The translations under genes and the position numbers were made by a program. This document shows, piece after piece, positions 11,483 to 21,529 of a stretch of 64,000 nucleotides of DNA. The stretch is from Emydura subglobosa (lineage: Eukaryota > Chordata > Testudines > Chelidae). The stretch covers positions 2,462,960-2,526,959 of the forward strand of contig ML679961.1 of NCBI GenBank assembly GCA_007922225.1, in the 5' to 3' direction. Position 1 is the stretch's first letter. Each line of letters begins with the position of its first letter. The notes beneath the pieces are model-generated. The model was not told the origin of the DNA and did not search any database. It saw only the letters and a list, made by a program, of their open reading frames with translations.

Positions 11483-11930
11483 AAATCCTTTTCCTGTTTG
11501 TTTGGTGGGGGAAGGAGTGAAGCAGCGTTGCTTCCTGGGACGATGACACTCGTCACAACAGCCACCGTGGCTAGTTGCATTGTGGGATAGCTACCCACAT
11601 TGCATTGCTTTCTAATTTGAATTAAGGCTGGCCAGTGTGAATGCAAGAGACCAGCGCAAAGAGCGTAGTGTGTACACTCTGCTGCGATTTATATAAATTG
11701 GCTGCTGAAAGTCTAATTAAGCTAATTCGAATTAGCGCTGCAGTGTAGACATGGCTTTAGTTTCTTGGCCGGTTATTACCTGAACTTCCTGCTTCCAGTC
11801 ATGTGACCAGAAGCCGGAAGTTCGGGTAGTGACCGGCTGAAAGCTGCCTGACACTCCAGCGTCATGTGGCCCTCGAGACTTACCAGAATTCGTGGAGTGG
11901 CCCCTCTGCAAAAAGTATTGCCTACGCCTG

Positions 11931-11938
11931 TTGTAGAA
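11931..11938. repeat. 8-bp target duplication, right copy (hAT)
   Basis: TTGTAGAA pairs with TTGTAGAC at 8392-8399. It lies just outside the hAT right terminus. Confidence 0.75.
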
Positions 11939-12062
11939 TTATCAAGTCACCCCTGAACATTCCTCTTGTTAAACTAAATAGATGGAGCTCCTGGCGTCTC
12001 ACTAAAAGGCAGATTTTCCAGTCCTTTAATCCTACTCATGGCTCTTCTCTGGACTGCTGATT
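11939..12062 (-). mobile_element. CR1 LINE fragment, antisense
   Basis: On the minus strand this reads as the diverged CR1 segment 'RRATGMIRRLEN...RELHLFSLTRGM...GDLI' near the end of ORF2. It begins right after the hAT target duplication, so the hAT probably inserted at or in this CR1 remnant. The matching CR1 continuation on the left side was not recognised. Confidence 0.6.
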
Positions 12063-12612
12063 CTGCCAAAACTTTGGATGAAAATCAGGCAGGTTTCCTA
12101 CCATCTCACCTGCCCATTTCATGAGTACCCAGCATTTCCTGGGCTACTCAAGCTCCCAGCCCCATGACTGCCATCCTGGCAGGCTGCCACATACTGGGAT
12201 TCCCAGATTCCATGTTTCACAAAGCTCTCTATCTGCCCACCTGCCGGACTGCCAGGTTCACTGGCCTGGCCAATGCCCTGGGCTCCCCAGCAGCCTGCCT
12301 GGCCTGCTCTCCTGACAGCCGGCTCCCGAGGTCTGCCTTGCTGCCTGCTTCCCTTGGCATGCAGCTGGCAAACCCAAGTATAGTTTCATTTCTTCTGTAA
12401 ATGGAATTGTTCTGGAAATCCCTTCCCATGAAAATAACGGTGCTTGACTTTTCATCTGGATTTGTGTGATTTAATAAATAAATAAATACCATGCAAACAA
12501 ATACACAAACAATCAATCACAAAACCCATTTCATAGTCAGCACCTTTGTCACTATCTTAGCATACCTTAATGTGTAGCCAGTAATTTCATTGTATTATTT
12601 ACTTTTTGTGTG
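12063..12612. other. Unassigned DNA with a short TAAA repeat
   Basis: The first part (12080-12360) is CT-rich and GC-rich, with no recognisable family. A short (TAAA)n run lies at 12471-12487. Open frames in this stretch are under 100 codons and look like chance. Confidence 0.4.
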
Positions 12613-13434
12613 ATGCTGTGATAAACTAAAATGTCATGCCATATATAATCATTGCATGCTAACTAATGGTAAGTGATAGGGTGATGGAATGATAAGAAGT
12701 AGTCAGATGGTATAAATATGTATTAGGTACCTGAGTAAGGAGGGCAGAAATCAAGGCCTATAGGCTGAGGCATGTAAGATTTTAGTTTAGTTAGTTTAGG
12801 CCTTGGAGTTAAGAAATGCTGACATAAGTGACTGAAGAATAAGCCAATGCCATAAAATGATGGGAAAAGATGTACCAAAGGGTGAAATTGCAAAAAATTG
12901 GCCAGAAGGTTAATTTTAGATTGCAGAAACTCTCTAGAAGCACATTTTTCTCTAACATGTGCCTGAACCGCAGGATGCAGGTTGTGCAACAATGCTAACA
13001 AGAATAAAAGGAACTATACACAACCTATAGAAAATGGTACCTCAAGTTTCATGGACACCAGACAGTCAGGAACAAGAGGGCAGATGCTTTTATGCACATG
13101 CGCAGAGTGAAGCTATTGTCAAAATCACATTATAAAAAGCGGGTGCCCAGATTGGGAAAACTGAGCTTCCTACAGGAAAAGTCCAGCAGAAACCATCCCT
13201 CCACTGATGATCACTCCCATGAGAGACCCCTCAGACCCTAACACTATCTAGAAGGATGTGAGTATGGCTGTAGCTGTACTTTTTCTTTGGATACGTTTAG
13301 GATTTGTATACACAGTGATATTCATAACTGGACTGGAAACTTTAATAAAATTGATCAAATATATTAGCCCTTGTTCTTGCGCCTTTACATGCTACTTTCC
13401 TTGGTTTTCACGTGTTCCTTTGAGCTCTACATCT
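12613..13434 (+). mobile_element. Probable LTR, plus strand
   Basis: A TATA box TTATAAAAAG lies at about 13130, followed about 215 bases later by the polyadenylation signal AATAAAA (about 13346) and a T-rich, GT-rich stretch. This spacing and order suit U3-R-U5 of an LTR. A possible start is TGTGATAAAC near 12616; possible ends are CTTTACA (near 13388) or CTCTACA (near 13433). A convincing target duplication was not found and no gag or pol sequence adjoins, so it would be a solo LTR. Confidence 0.45.
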
Positions 13435-13544
13435 GAAACAAGTGACAGAGGGAATGGTTGAATTCCAGACTGTAGCCAGAGTCAAACCCACTGTGGTGTA
13501 ACACAACATCACTAAAATTATTTGAAATAACAATAAAAGGCTAC

Positions 13545-14020
13545 AATGTACGGGAAGATTGAACTTCACTCCCCCCCAGAGGGGGGCCACTGTAGTGAGG
13601 ACTGTCGGACATTCGTGGGGTGGAGTGAAGAAGCTGGTATTTCCTGTCGGTGTCGTAGGTGTTGTGTGGATAAATAGGGACCATTCGTGCTCTGAGTAAA
13701 GCATCTTTCATGAGCGCTTTAAATAAAGACCAAAAAATGTCTGTAGTGAATATTGTGGATGTTATGGCACGCAAACTGCTTAGTGGTACAAACTCGCTGA
13801 AGGCCAGTTGATGGGAAACAGGAGTTATCCATCTAGAACCTAACTGATCAGGTATAACTGATTGTCCTCATAAAACTTCTTTGAGCTGTGAAGACTGAAC
13901 TGAGAACTGAAAATAAATGCATGCAGAAGAGAGCCCATGGCTTGAGAAGCCCAGCTAGAAACCACTACGTTCACTAATAAATGTTTGCAAGATTGGACCC
14001 TTGATTTCTCATACCACTCC
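13545..14020 (+). mobile_element. LTR-like block with polyadenylation signals
   Basis: A TATA-like GGATAAATAGGGACC (about 13670), then AATAAAG (about 13722), then further AATAAA sites near 13910 and 13976. The last is followed by a short segment ending 'cttgatttctca', similar to the end of the block at 17.45 kb. This looks like a retroviral-type LTR or a pair of fragments. Ends are not resolved and no internal genes are present. Confidence 0.3.
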
Positions 14021-14329
14021 CCAGCATATCAAAAAAGTCAATCCTAATGACTCTCAATCTCTCATAATAAGTTTACTTCTGCAGAGGAGGGTGATTACAT
14101 TAGATCCTATTCTATCTGGGGCTGAAACACAGCACCGGCTGTTCTAATTATTGGTAAGGAATCTAGAAATGAAGCAGACCCATGAGGTCTGCTGCTCCAT
14201 CTCACTGCCAGGACTGGTGGCTCCCTACTATGAATGTACCAGTGTATCCTGTCTAGTTTTAAATGGGACCAGCAATGCAGCTCCCATCAGTTCCCATGAG
14301 AAATTATCCCACAGGTTAATGGATCTCAG

Positions 14330-14400
14330 TGTCAAGTAAAATGCCTTGATACCAGGCCAATATTTCCTCTTTCTGAATTTCAACCCATTGCTCCTACTTA
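14330..14400 (-). mobile_element. Old LINE fragment, left of the LTR insertion
   Basis: On the minus strand this resembles a diverged CR1-like 3' region. The same LINE appears to continue at 15581, on the other side of the LTR at 14401-15576, which supports the insertion reading. Confidence 0.35.
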
Positions 14401-15576
14401 TGTAACCCTTCCGCCAGTCGGGTCAGCAGCAACAAGGGCCGGCTTCAATATCTAGGGGATCCTTTCAACAATAGAACATAAAACTGGCTTGAGACCCCAG
14501 CCAGTCACCTGGGACAATTGCACAGCACCCCTGGGCAGCTCTCGAGGCAATACTTCCCGTCTCGCAAACACAGAGACAGAGTGTAGAAAAGAGACTTTTA
14601 ATAAAAAGGGGGAAAGTAATCCAGCATTAACTGGAGAAAACGCCGCAAGCAGGATTCACACGCATAAAACCGTGAACAAAACACCCACCCCAGAGAACGT
14701 GGGGCAGTTTCCTTTTGCCTCATGTTTTTAAGTCCAGCAACAAGAAGTTCCTTTAACGTGCCCCTCCCTACACAGCCCCCAATAATAGGAATTGTCCTTA
14801 ATCAGGGCAAGCCCAGAGTCTAGAGGTGCAGGTGCAGAGCTCACCTCCCACCCTGCCTGGCGGGAGGGGGAAAGAAGGAACTGTGCAGTCTCCGCTGTCT
14901 GTCTGCTACCTTCCGCTCACCCAGCCGGCCGCTTATTGCTCCACAGGCAGCTCTGCCAGCCGCCCGCTACCTGCCCTGCCAGCTGCTCCGCTGCACACCA
15001 TCACCTTCTGCCACCACCTCCTTCTCCACTAGACCTCTGCGGCTCCGTCTCTGGAGATCCCACCCAGCTCTCAGTGGGGAAATCTCAGTCCTGATGCAGG
15101 CAAGACACTGCCCCACACCAGATGATGTCATCTTAACAAAAGAAAAGACTGCTAAAGGAATCTTAATTAGCTGTATCTTCAAACAGTGCGAGGGTGAGGT
15201 TAAACCAGGCCTGGGTCTCTTAGGCAGACCCCACACGTCCAGGCAGGAATATCTGTCTTCCCTCACCCCCATCAGCCTTCACATCTGAGCCCCTTGTTTA
15301 GCCAGCTGGGTTCAGAGGAGAGAGACCCTTCAATCAGAACAGGCTAAGCACAGTGCTCTGCTTCCCTTTGCTCAGACAATAAGGGGACACCGTTTTGTTA
15401 CCCTTACATTGAACACTAGAGTGATTTGTAACCCTACACCAGCCAAAAGGGGTCATTTGGACAAAGCAGTCCCATGGTGCTGTGCAGGGTGACTATGCTT
15501 GTGCAAATACAGTCTGGCCCTGACACCTGTTCCCCTCCCCCAGCCAGCTCGGCAGGACAGTCAGACACTGCTTACA
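14401..15576. mobile_element. Solo LTR with 4-bp target duplication
   Basis: The element starts TGTAACCC and ends GCTTACA, giving TGTA/TACA inverted termini with TG...CA ends. It is flanked by CTTA at 14397-14400 and CTTA at 15577-15580. At 1,176 bases, with a four-base duplication, it fits a gammaretrovirus-like (ERV1-type) solo LTR, although the duplication is short enough to need confirmation. An AATAAA lies near 14603 on the plus strand. The middle (about 14820-15060) is GC-rich and CT-rich. Orientation is unclear. No retroviral coding sequence is present, as expected after LTR-LTR recombination. Confidence 0.6.
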
Positions 15577-15580
15577 CTTA

Positions 15581-16330
15581 TGTCATTATTTATCGAAAAA
15601 ATAATTCATCTCCCCTCTTGCTGTTCACACTCTGAATATTATAGACTGGTACCATGTTTTCTGTCATTTAGTCTATCCACTAGACATATTCATCTCTTAC
15701 CTCTTCACTTGTAAATCCATTAATCCTGCCCCTTTAATAGCCTCAACGGTCTCTGAACTCTCTTCTGTTTGCCAATATCCGGAGGGTTAGAAAATACAGC
15801 ACATATTCTAAATATAGCAGAAGTTTACAGAAAGCTGATTACTGCCTTACCGCACGCTGTGATACCTGTGCATTGCCAACTCAGAACTGCGTGAGCCATT
15901 ATTTCCTGCCATATTGCATTAGAAACTTCAGACTAATCTGCTGGCTGCCCACTCACACCCAGTTGCTTTCAGCAACACACTTGAAAAGTTTACACATCCT
16001 CATTTATACGTTGCTCACATTATTTCCCCGATTGTTAGCCTTTTCCACTGCTGAATCTTACTTTGTTTTTCTCCCATTCCTTTGCATCATTCACTATCCT
16101 TACTGATGTTTGAAGCTCCTTCTCACTTAGCATCACCTGCATATTTCACTCTCATGCTGCTTGTCCCCTCTTCTCTGTAATCAGTGAAAATACTTAATAA
16201 AACTGGACCCGGAATGACAAAGTTTTTTACTGTATCAAATCTCCAAACTTTGCCATTCATCAAGTCCCTTTATTTACTATCCATCAGCCAGTTTTAATCC
16301 AGCTGGCAGGAGATCAACTTTCCTCTGTTG
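15581..16330 (-). mobile_element. Old LINE remnant, antisense
   Basis: The layout resembles an antisense CR1/L3-type LINE. CT-rich stretches alternate with recognisable fragments, for example 'aataaaactggacccgg' near 16196 (antisense of the 'GPVLF' region) and the 'ccagttttaatccagctgg' region near 16290. It is very diverged with no open frame. Family assignment is tentative. Confidence 0.4.
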
Positions 16331-16959
16331 ATTGGTGGCATGGATATGGAGGCTGAAATGTCAGATTTCATTTTCAGTCTGATGCGGGATGCACCTAAGA
16401 TGTTAAAGTTCAGGCTGGCACCTTGTGTCATGGGCACACAGGCACTGTAATTCACTGATCTGAATGTCCTGGATTGCCACTCAAGATTTCCCCTGGTCCA
16501 TCTAGTGGCTTTGGAAAGTTTGGCCCAGAGCCTTAAATCAGTCCCTTTATATGATTTCAGGGGGTTTTGCTTGGGTATTTGAGGAGACTGCTGAAAAGAT
16601 CAGAGAATAAAGCTGGAGCCTGATACCTTTGCCCCGTGTTATATCAAGTGGAGTGAACTCTATCTGGAGAGTGAACTGTCAGTGGCCCATTAGTAAGAAT
16701 ACCATTCTCATGCTCGTATATTTGAGAGGAATGAAGAGAAAATGAGACATTTTTCCTGTTTGTCCCAGACTCCCTCTTTGTTGGTACAAGCTGCACAAAT
16801 CAGGAGACGTGACTGGCAAGAGGCAACATCACAAACACAAAAGCAACACAATCACACTTTTAGGGGCCAGTACTGCAGGAGAGTAAAGAGTTAAAACCTG
16901 GACAAACGGTCAGGCCTAAGCTACAGGGAACGGGATCAAGGCACAGGCAAACCTTGTTT
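16331..16959. other. Unassigned DNA
   Basis: No recognisable gene, RNA or repeat. Confidence 0.35.
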
Positions 16960-17455
16960 CTGTTCACTGGTGTGAATTCTGGCTAGAGTCTGTTATCTCT
17001 CTTCTCCTCCTCCCTTCCTGGACATCTGCGCTGGGGATGAGGCTAACAAGATCGCTATCGCCATTCCTGCACAAGGCCTTGGTGGGAAGAAAGCATTATC
17101 TTCCCCCCTCCGCCCTCCGGCATGCCTTTATTTCAAAGAATGTTAGCGTAAAATTAATAGCTTTTAAGGTGATGTGCCTGACCTCTGTATGGTAATCCTG
17201 TAACAACAAACAGGGGCGGGTATAATTGTATTCATTATGTAGCTGTTAATATTCATTTTACAGGTGTCAGTGTAACCAAATCCGGGTCTATGGGGAGTTG
17301 CTGGAAATGTGTACATTTACATAGTGTTATGGATAAAAGAATTGTAAAGTAACCCCCCCGTTGGTCACTCGCGGCGTCGAGGTGGAATGAGCAGGCAATA
17401 AAGGGTTCCGTCTCCCCAATCCACCCCGAACAACCTGTTTGGTTATTTCTCACAA
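16960..17455 (+). mobile_element. Possible LTR, plus strand
   Basis: A polyadenylation signal in GCAATAAAGGG at about 17391 is followed by about 60 bases of CT-rich, GT-rich sequence ending 'ttatttctcaca' (about 17455), which resembles R-U5 of a short-U5 LTR. A TATA-like GGATAAAAG lies at about 17331. The left boundary is a guess and no target duplication was found. Confidence 0.3.
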
Positions 17456-17849
17456 GTATACTCTGAATTTTAAATTGCAGAGAAAAGAGGAACTGCGGCC
17501 AACAGCCATGAAGAGTTCTACATAGGAAAAAGTGGTCCTGCGTTGACGGCTGCTTGCCTGGCAGCATGCACAGAGGAGGCAGACACAACAATTGCACTGA
17601 TCGAGGCTGACTGAAGCAGAATCTTTTTGCTATAGCTCCGTTTGTCATTGTGTTCTCTTGCTTACCCTGGGCTGGGATTTCTCCTCACATTGCAAAATGG
17701 TGGAATTTCAAAAAGTTCCAATTCTCCCTTTCCGTTCGGAAGTCTCTTTTGGTCAGGAACAGCAATGCTGCTACTTATCAGGAGAATTAACCGGCTTCTC
17801 AGATCAGTGGATTCTTAAACTTGAACATCTTCTTTGTGGCAAGGCTCAG

Positions 17850-18530
17850 TGTCACAGCATTTCTGCCTCATTCCCCCCCCCCCCCCGATGCTCTTCTGTC
17901 TCCTCCCACCACAAAGGTGACTGGGTCTTCTGGCCACGCCACTTTAGAGCATTCAGTCCCTTTCAGGACAACAGAGTCCTTTAGGCAAAAACAAAAGTTT
18001 TCAGCCCCACGGGGCTCAGCCGTTAGCCACCTTCCCCTCAGGCAGGATCACAGCAGCAACAGCCCATCGCACTGTCTAACCAGCAGCTCCTGGGCTCCAA
18101 CCATCCAGGCCAGGTCTAGCCTCCTACTGGCAGGCCACAGCCCTCGGGTCACTTCCTAGCTTGAGCCCAGCTCCTTATCCCACAATGGAGCAGCCTGTCT
18201 GCTCCTCTTCTCGCCCAGACCCAGCTGCTGGGCTTTCCTCCCCTTAGGCCAGCTCCACCCAAGCTATTTTTTTCTCCTGTCTAGCTGCCCTCTCTCCTCA
18301 GGGCTAGACCCTGGAGACCTTCCCCCCACCCAGCTCTTTTTCTCAGCCGATCTAGCCTGCCTTGCCCCCTTCCACAGGATTCTGGCTGCCAGCCCCAGGG
18401 AACTCCCTCTCTGCTTCCTCTTCCTCCCTTTCGGTGCCTCACCCTGCACAGGTGTTGCAGGCTGAGGGTAACTGAAGAGTGTTGACTGGCTCTCGGCCTC
18501 CTGGCCTTAAAGAGACACGCTGCCGTGTCA
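17850..18530 (-). mobile_element. Probable LTR, minus strand
   Basis: Read on the minus strand, the block begins TGACACGGCAGC at 18530, continues 'ctctttaaggccagg' and ends GCTGTGACA at 17850, giving TG...CA ends with similar termini. It is CT-rich on the plus strand, with a C-run at 17873-17886. I recall similar GC-rich LTRs in turtle assemblies. No matching target duplication was found, so the ends may be slightly off. Confidence 0.4.
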
Positions 18531-19075
18531 CCGTGGGAGGAAGGAGTCTCTCTGCTGACCAGAGCTGCATGGAGCACAATGCAGTATACTACCTGGATTG
18601 GCAGCAATAAATGGATGTTGAGAAAATAAGACCTACCGTTTCAGAGGGGTGTCCCCACCTTCCATCTGCAACGTGCTTCATACGTGAACCGCAGACCGAG
18701 CCGGCAAAGTGCACAGAGGCACATGCGGCTCCTTCACTTGCATGCACACACCTGGCATTGTCTACATGTCACACGGGCACGTACCAGCGTTTGCAGGATT
18801 GTTTCAAAACTGAAGCCTCTATTATCACTGGCATTTCCATCTCAGTAACTGAAGACCTGAAGTAATTGCCAGTGTCTAAAAAATTCAGACAGCACCACAG
18901 TTTAACAGCACTGTCCTTATCCAAAAATCTCCTGGTCCGATGAAAACCTTGGGGTGACTTTTCAGTGAAACAGAGGTGTGAGCTGCCACTGCATCCAGCA
19001 AGGAAGAAGCCTGTCAGCTGGATGGTTCTGCCACAAGCAACAGCAGGGAAACAATTACAAGAGTTGAGACAGAAC
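18531..19075. other. Unassigned DNA
   Basis: No recognisable gene or repeat. Confidence 0.35.
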
Positions 19076-19158
19076 CATAGAAATGTAGGACTGGAAGAGA
19101 CTTCGAGAGGTCATCCTGTCCATCCTCTGTTCTGAGGCAGGACTAAGCATTATCTAGA
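19076..19158 (-). mobile_element. CR1 LINE 3' end, antisense (left part)
   Basis: It contains the antisense CR1 3' terminus with 'ggactggaagagacttcgag' and 'gaggcaggactaagca', and breaks off at TATCTAGA. The remainder of the same CR1 resumes at about 19482 after a hAT insertion. Confidence 0.75.
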
Positions 19159-19474
19159 CTGCGACGCTCAGACTGACGCTCACGAGACACAAGTGGCTCA
19201 TTAATGTGTCTCCCGCCGCCCTTTGCAGCTCAGGATTTTAAAACACTGGGTGATTTCATTATTAACCAATCCAAGTTATTAATCAATCTGGATGCTGTCA
19301 CTATGTTGATAACTTAATTGGTTATTAACTGGCACTAAATTATTAACTTATTGGCTGTGAGAGTATTAATATAGTAATACAGTAACGGAAACAATGAAGT
19401 CACGCTACAGTGGGTCTTTTGGGTAATACTGATGGCTAATTTAGTTCCTGAAGCATTGAGGTCTGAATATCACT
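19159..19474. mobile_element. Small hAT element inserted in CR1
   Basis: It separates two halves of one CR1. Ends are imperfect inverted repeats (left CTGCGACGCTCAGACT; right inverted CAGTGATATTCAGACC). The flanks keep a shared core ATCTAG (19152-19157 and 19476-19481), the remains of an eight-base duplication. Inside is an AT-rich stretch with repeated TTATTAAC motifs (about 19255-19370). It has no coding capacity, so it is a non-autonomous hAT MITE. Confidence 0.6.
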
Positions 19475-19481
19475 GATCTAG

Positions 19482-20738
19482 CTCATTCCTGTCAGGTGTT
19501 GGTCTAACCTGTCCTTAAAAACCTCCAATGACGGAGATTCCACAACCTCCCCAGATAATCTGTTCCCTAACGTCTAACCTAAATCTCCTGGCTGCATTTT
19601 AAGCTGATTACTTCTTGTCCCCTCCTCAGTGTTCAGAAGAACAATTTCTTTCACCCTCCTCTTTATAATAACCTTTTACATATTTGAAGACTAAAATCAT
19701 ATTCCCCCTCTTCAGTCTTCTCTTCTCCAGACTACAAAAGTCCATTTTTTTTTCCATAGGTCATGTTTTCTAGACTTTAATCATTTTTGTTGCTTTCCTC
19801 TGGACTTTCTCCAATTTGTCCACATCTTTCCCAAATTGTGGCGCCCAGAACTGGACACAAAATTGCTCTTGAGGCCTTATCAATGCTGAATACAGTGGAA
19901 GAATTACTTCTCATGTCTTGCTTACAACACTCTTGCCAATACATTCCAGAATGAGGTTCACTTTTTTTTTTTTGCAACAGTATTAAATTGTTGATCCATA
20001 TTTAGTTTGCGATCCACTATAATCCCCCACCTCTTTTTCTATGGTGTTTCTTCCTGCATTTGTCCTCATTGAATGTCTTCCTATTTAATTCAGTCCAATT
20101 CTCCAGTTTGTCAAGGTCAGTTTGAATTCTTCTCCTGTCCTCCGAAGTGCTTGCAACCCCGTCCAGGTTGGTATCATCCACAAACGTCATTAGTGTATTC
20201 TCTATGACATTATCCAAATCATTTATGAAGATATTGACTAGAACTGAACCCAGGACAGATCCCTGCAGGACCCGACTCAATATGCCTTTCCAGCTTGATT
20301 GTGAGTCAGTTTTACAACTAATTGTGCACCGACCTTACAGTAGGTTTTTTTCTAGGAAATATTTCTCTGGTTCATTTATGAGAAGGTCATGTGAGACACT
20401 ATCAAAGCTTTACTAATGTCAAGATATATCACATCATCTGCTTTCCCCCATCCACAAGGCTTGTTGCCCTGCCAAAGAAGGATATTACTTATTACTTTAT
20501 TTTCTTCTAGATGCTTACAAATTGATTGTTTGATTATTTGCCCCATTATCTTTCTGGGTACCAAAATTAAGCTGACTTGTCTGTAATACCTGGGGCTGCC
20601 CTTTTTCCTGGTTTTATAGGTAGGCACTATGTTTGCTCTTTTCCTGTCCTCTGGTAACTCTTGCATTCTCCATGAGTTCTCAGAGATAATCACTAATGGC
20701 TCAAAGATCTCAGGCCCTGCTGACTTGACAACATCTAA
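19482..20738 (-). mobile_element. CR1 LINE, antisense (right part), RT remnants
   Basis: This continues the CR1 begun at 19076. On the minus strand, from high to low coordinates, it shows reverse-transcriptase pieces: 20693-20376 with 'RKRANIVPTYKT' and 'YYRQVSLILVPRKIMGQII' (fingers region), then 20280-20017 with 'VLQGSVLGSVLVNIFINDLD' and 'FVDDTNL', the latter matching the catalytic (F/Y)xDD box. Then comes the thumb and C-terminal region, much decayed. A deletion removes part of the palm between the two pieces, and stops and frameshifts are frequent. An older subfamily than the CR1 immediately downstream. Confidence 0.85.
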
Positions 20739-21510
20739 CTTAGAATCATAGAATCATAGAATATTAGAGTTGGAAGGGACCTCAGGAGGTCATCTAGTCC
20801 AACCCCCTGCTCAAAGCAGGACTAACCTCAGCTATATCATCCCAACCAGGGCTTTGTCAAGCCTCAGCTTAAAAACCTCTAAGGATGGAGATTCCACCAC
20901 CTCCTTAGGTAACTTATTCCAGTGCTTCACCACCCTCCTAGTAAAAAACTTTTTCCTAATGTCCATCCTAGACCTCCCGCCCTGCAACTTGAGACCATTG
21001 CTCCTTGTTCTGTCATCTGCCACCACTGAGAACAGCCTAGCCCCATCCTCCCTGGAACCCCCTTTCAGGTAGTTAAAGGCTGCTATCAAATCCCCCCTCA
21101 CTCTTCTCTTTTGCAGACTAAACAAGCCCAGTTCCCTCAGCCTCTCCTCATAAGTCCTGTGCTCCAGCCCCCTAATCATTTTGGTTGCCCTCCGCTGCAC
21201 TCTCTCCAACTTGTCCACGTCCTTTTTGTAGTGGGGGGCCCAAAACTGGACACAGTATTCTAAATGCGGCCTCACCAATGCCGAATAGAGGGGAATAATC
21301 ACTTCCCGTGACCTGCAGGCAATGCCCCTCCTAATGCAGCCCAATATGCCATTAGCCTTCTTGACAACCAGGGCACACTGCTGATTCATATCCAGCTTTT
21401 TATCCACCATTGCCCCCAGGTCCCTTTCTGCATACTCGTATAAGTAATTCTTTATTTGTTCTTTTCCTATTTTAGCCCCATATCCTACCCCATTTATTTT
21501 GATGTGCACT
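20739..21510 (-). mobile_element. CR1 LINE, antisense 3' copy
   Basis: The plus strand begins with the CR1 3' terminal short repeats (aatcatagaatcatagaa at about 20741), then 'ggaagggacctcaggaggtc'. On the minus strand it continues upstream through the 3' untranslated region into ORF2. It is 5'-truncated at about 21440. It lies directly against the 5' side of an older antisense CR1, so it inserted at or in that copy. Divergence is low. Confidence 0.9.
20832..21509 (-). pseudogene. CR1 ORF2 C-terminal fragment (open, 225 codons)
   Basis: This is the longest open frame in the window. From about codon 30 it matches the C-terminal region of CR1 ORF2 downstream of the reverse-transcriptase catalytic core: 'DKKLDMNQQCALVVKKANGI', '[20 protein letters not shown]', '[15 protein letters not shown]', '[17 protein letters not shown]', '[13 protein letters not shown]', '[17 protein letters not shown]' and a normal stop after 'KALVGMI'. 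The first 25 or so codons do not look like CR1 and are probably flanking sequence read in frame. Endonuclease and catalytic RT motifs are absent, so no enzyme is encoded. Confidence 0.88.
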
Positions 21511-21529
21511 GTCTCAGTCGTCCAATCAT

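Larger units (their letters stand above)
8640..11759. mobile_element. PIF/Harbinger transposon with TTA duplications
   Basis: A 3.1-kb element at 8643-11756 is flanked by TTA at 8640-8642 and at 11757-11759, the three-base duplication expected of PIF/Harbinger. Termini are imperfect inverted repeats sharing GTCTACACTG (left GGCCTGGTCTACACTG; right inverted AGCCATGTCTACACTG). Subterminal regions are rich in AATTCGAATTA-like motifs. Inside are the two genes typical of vertebrate Harbinger elements, convergently arranged: a Myb/SANT-like gene on plus and a DDE transposase on minus. Both are broken, so this copy is not autonomous. It is inserted in a hAT element and is therefore younger than it. 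Confidence 0.88.
8400..11930. mobile_element. Palindromic hAT-type element, split by a Harbinger insertion
   Basis: The left terminus reads CAGAGGAGGCAAA and the right terminus ends TTGCCTACGCCTG, inverted relatives of the hAT consensus CAGNGGTNGGCAA. Eight-base near-identical target duplications flank it. The inner arms hold inverted copies: a stretch around 8495-8530 recurs inverted near 11800-11880, and there are local hairpins, for example 8491-8507 against 8600-8616. No hAT transposase frame is present, so it was a non-autonomous element. Only about 240 bases on the left and 170 on the right belong to it; 8643-11756 is a later PIF/Harbinger insertion. Confidence 0.75.

Noticed and set aside
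17253..17648. 131-codon minus-strand frame
   Set aside because: It spans the possible LTR end and flanking DNA; no domain.
20832..21509. 225-codon frame considered as a host gene
   Set aside because: It matches the CR1 ORF2 C-terminal region seen repeatedly elsewhere in the window, and ends in the CR1 3' tail.
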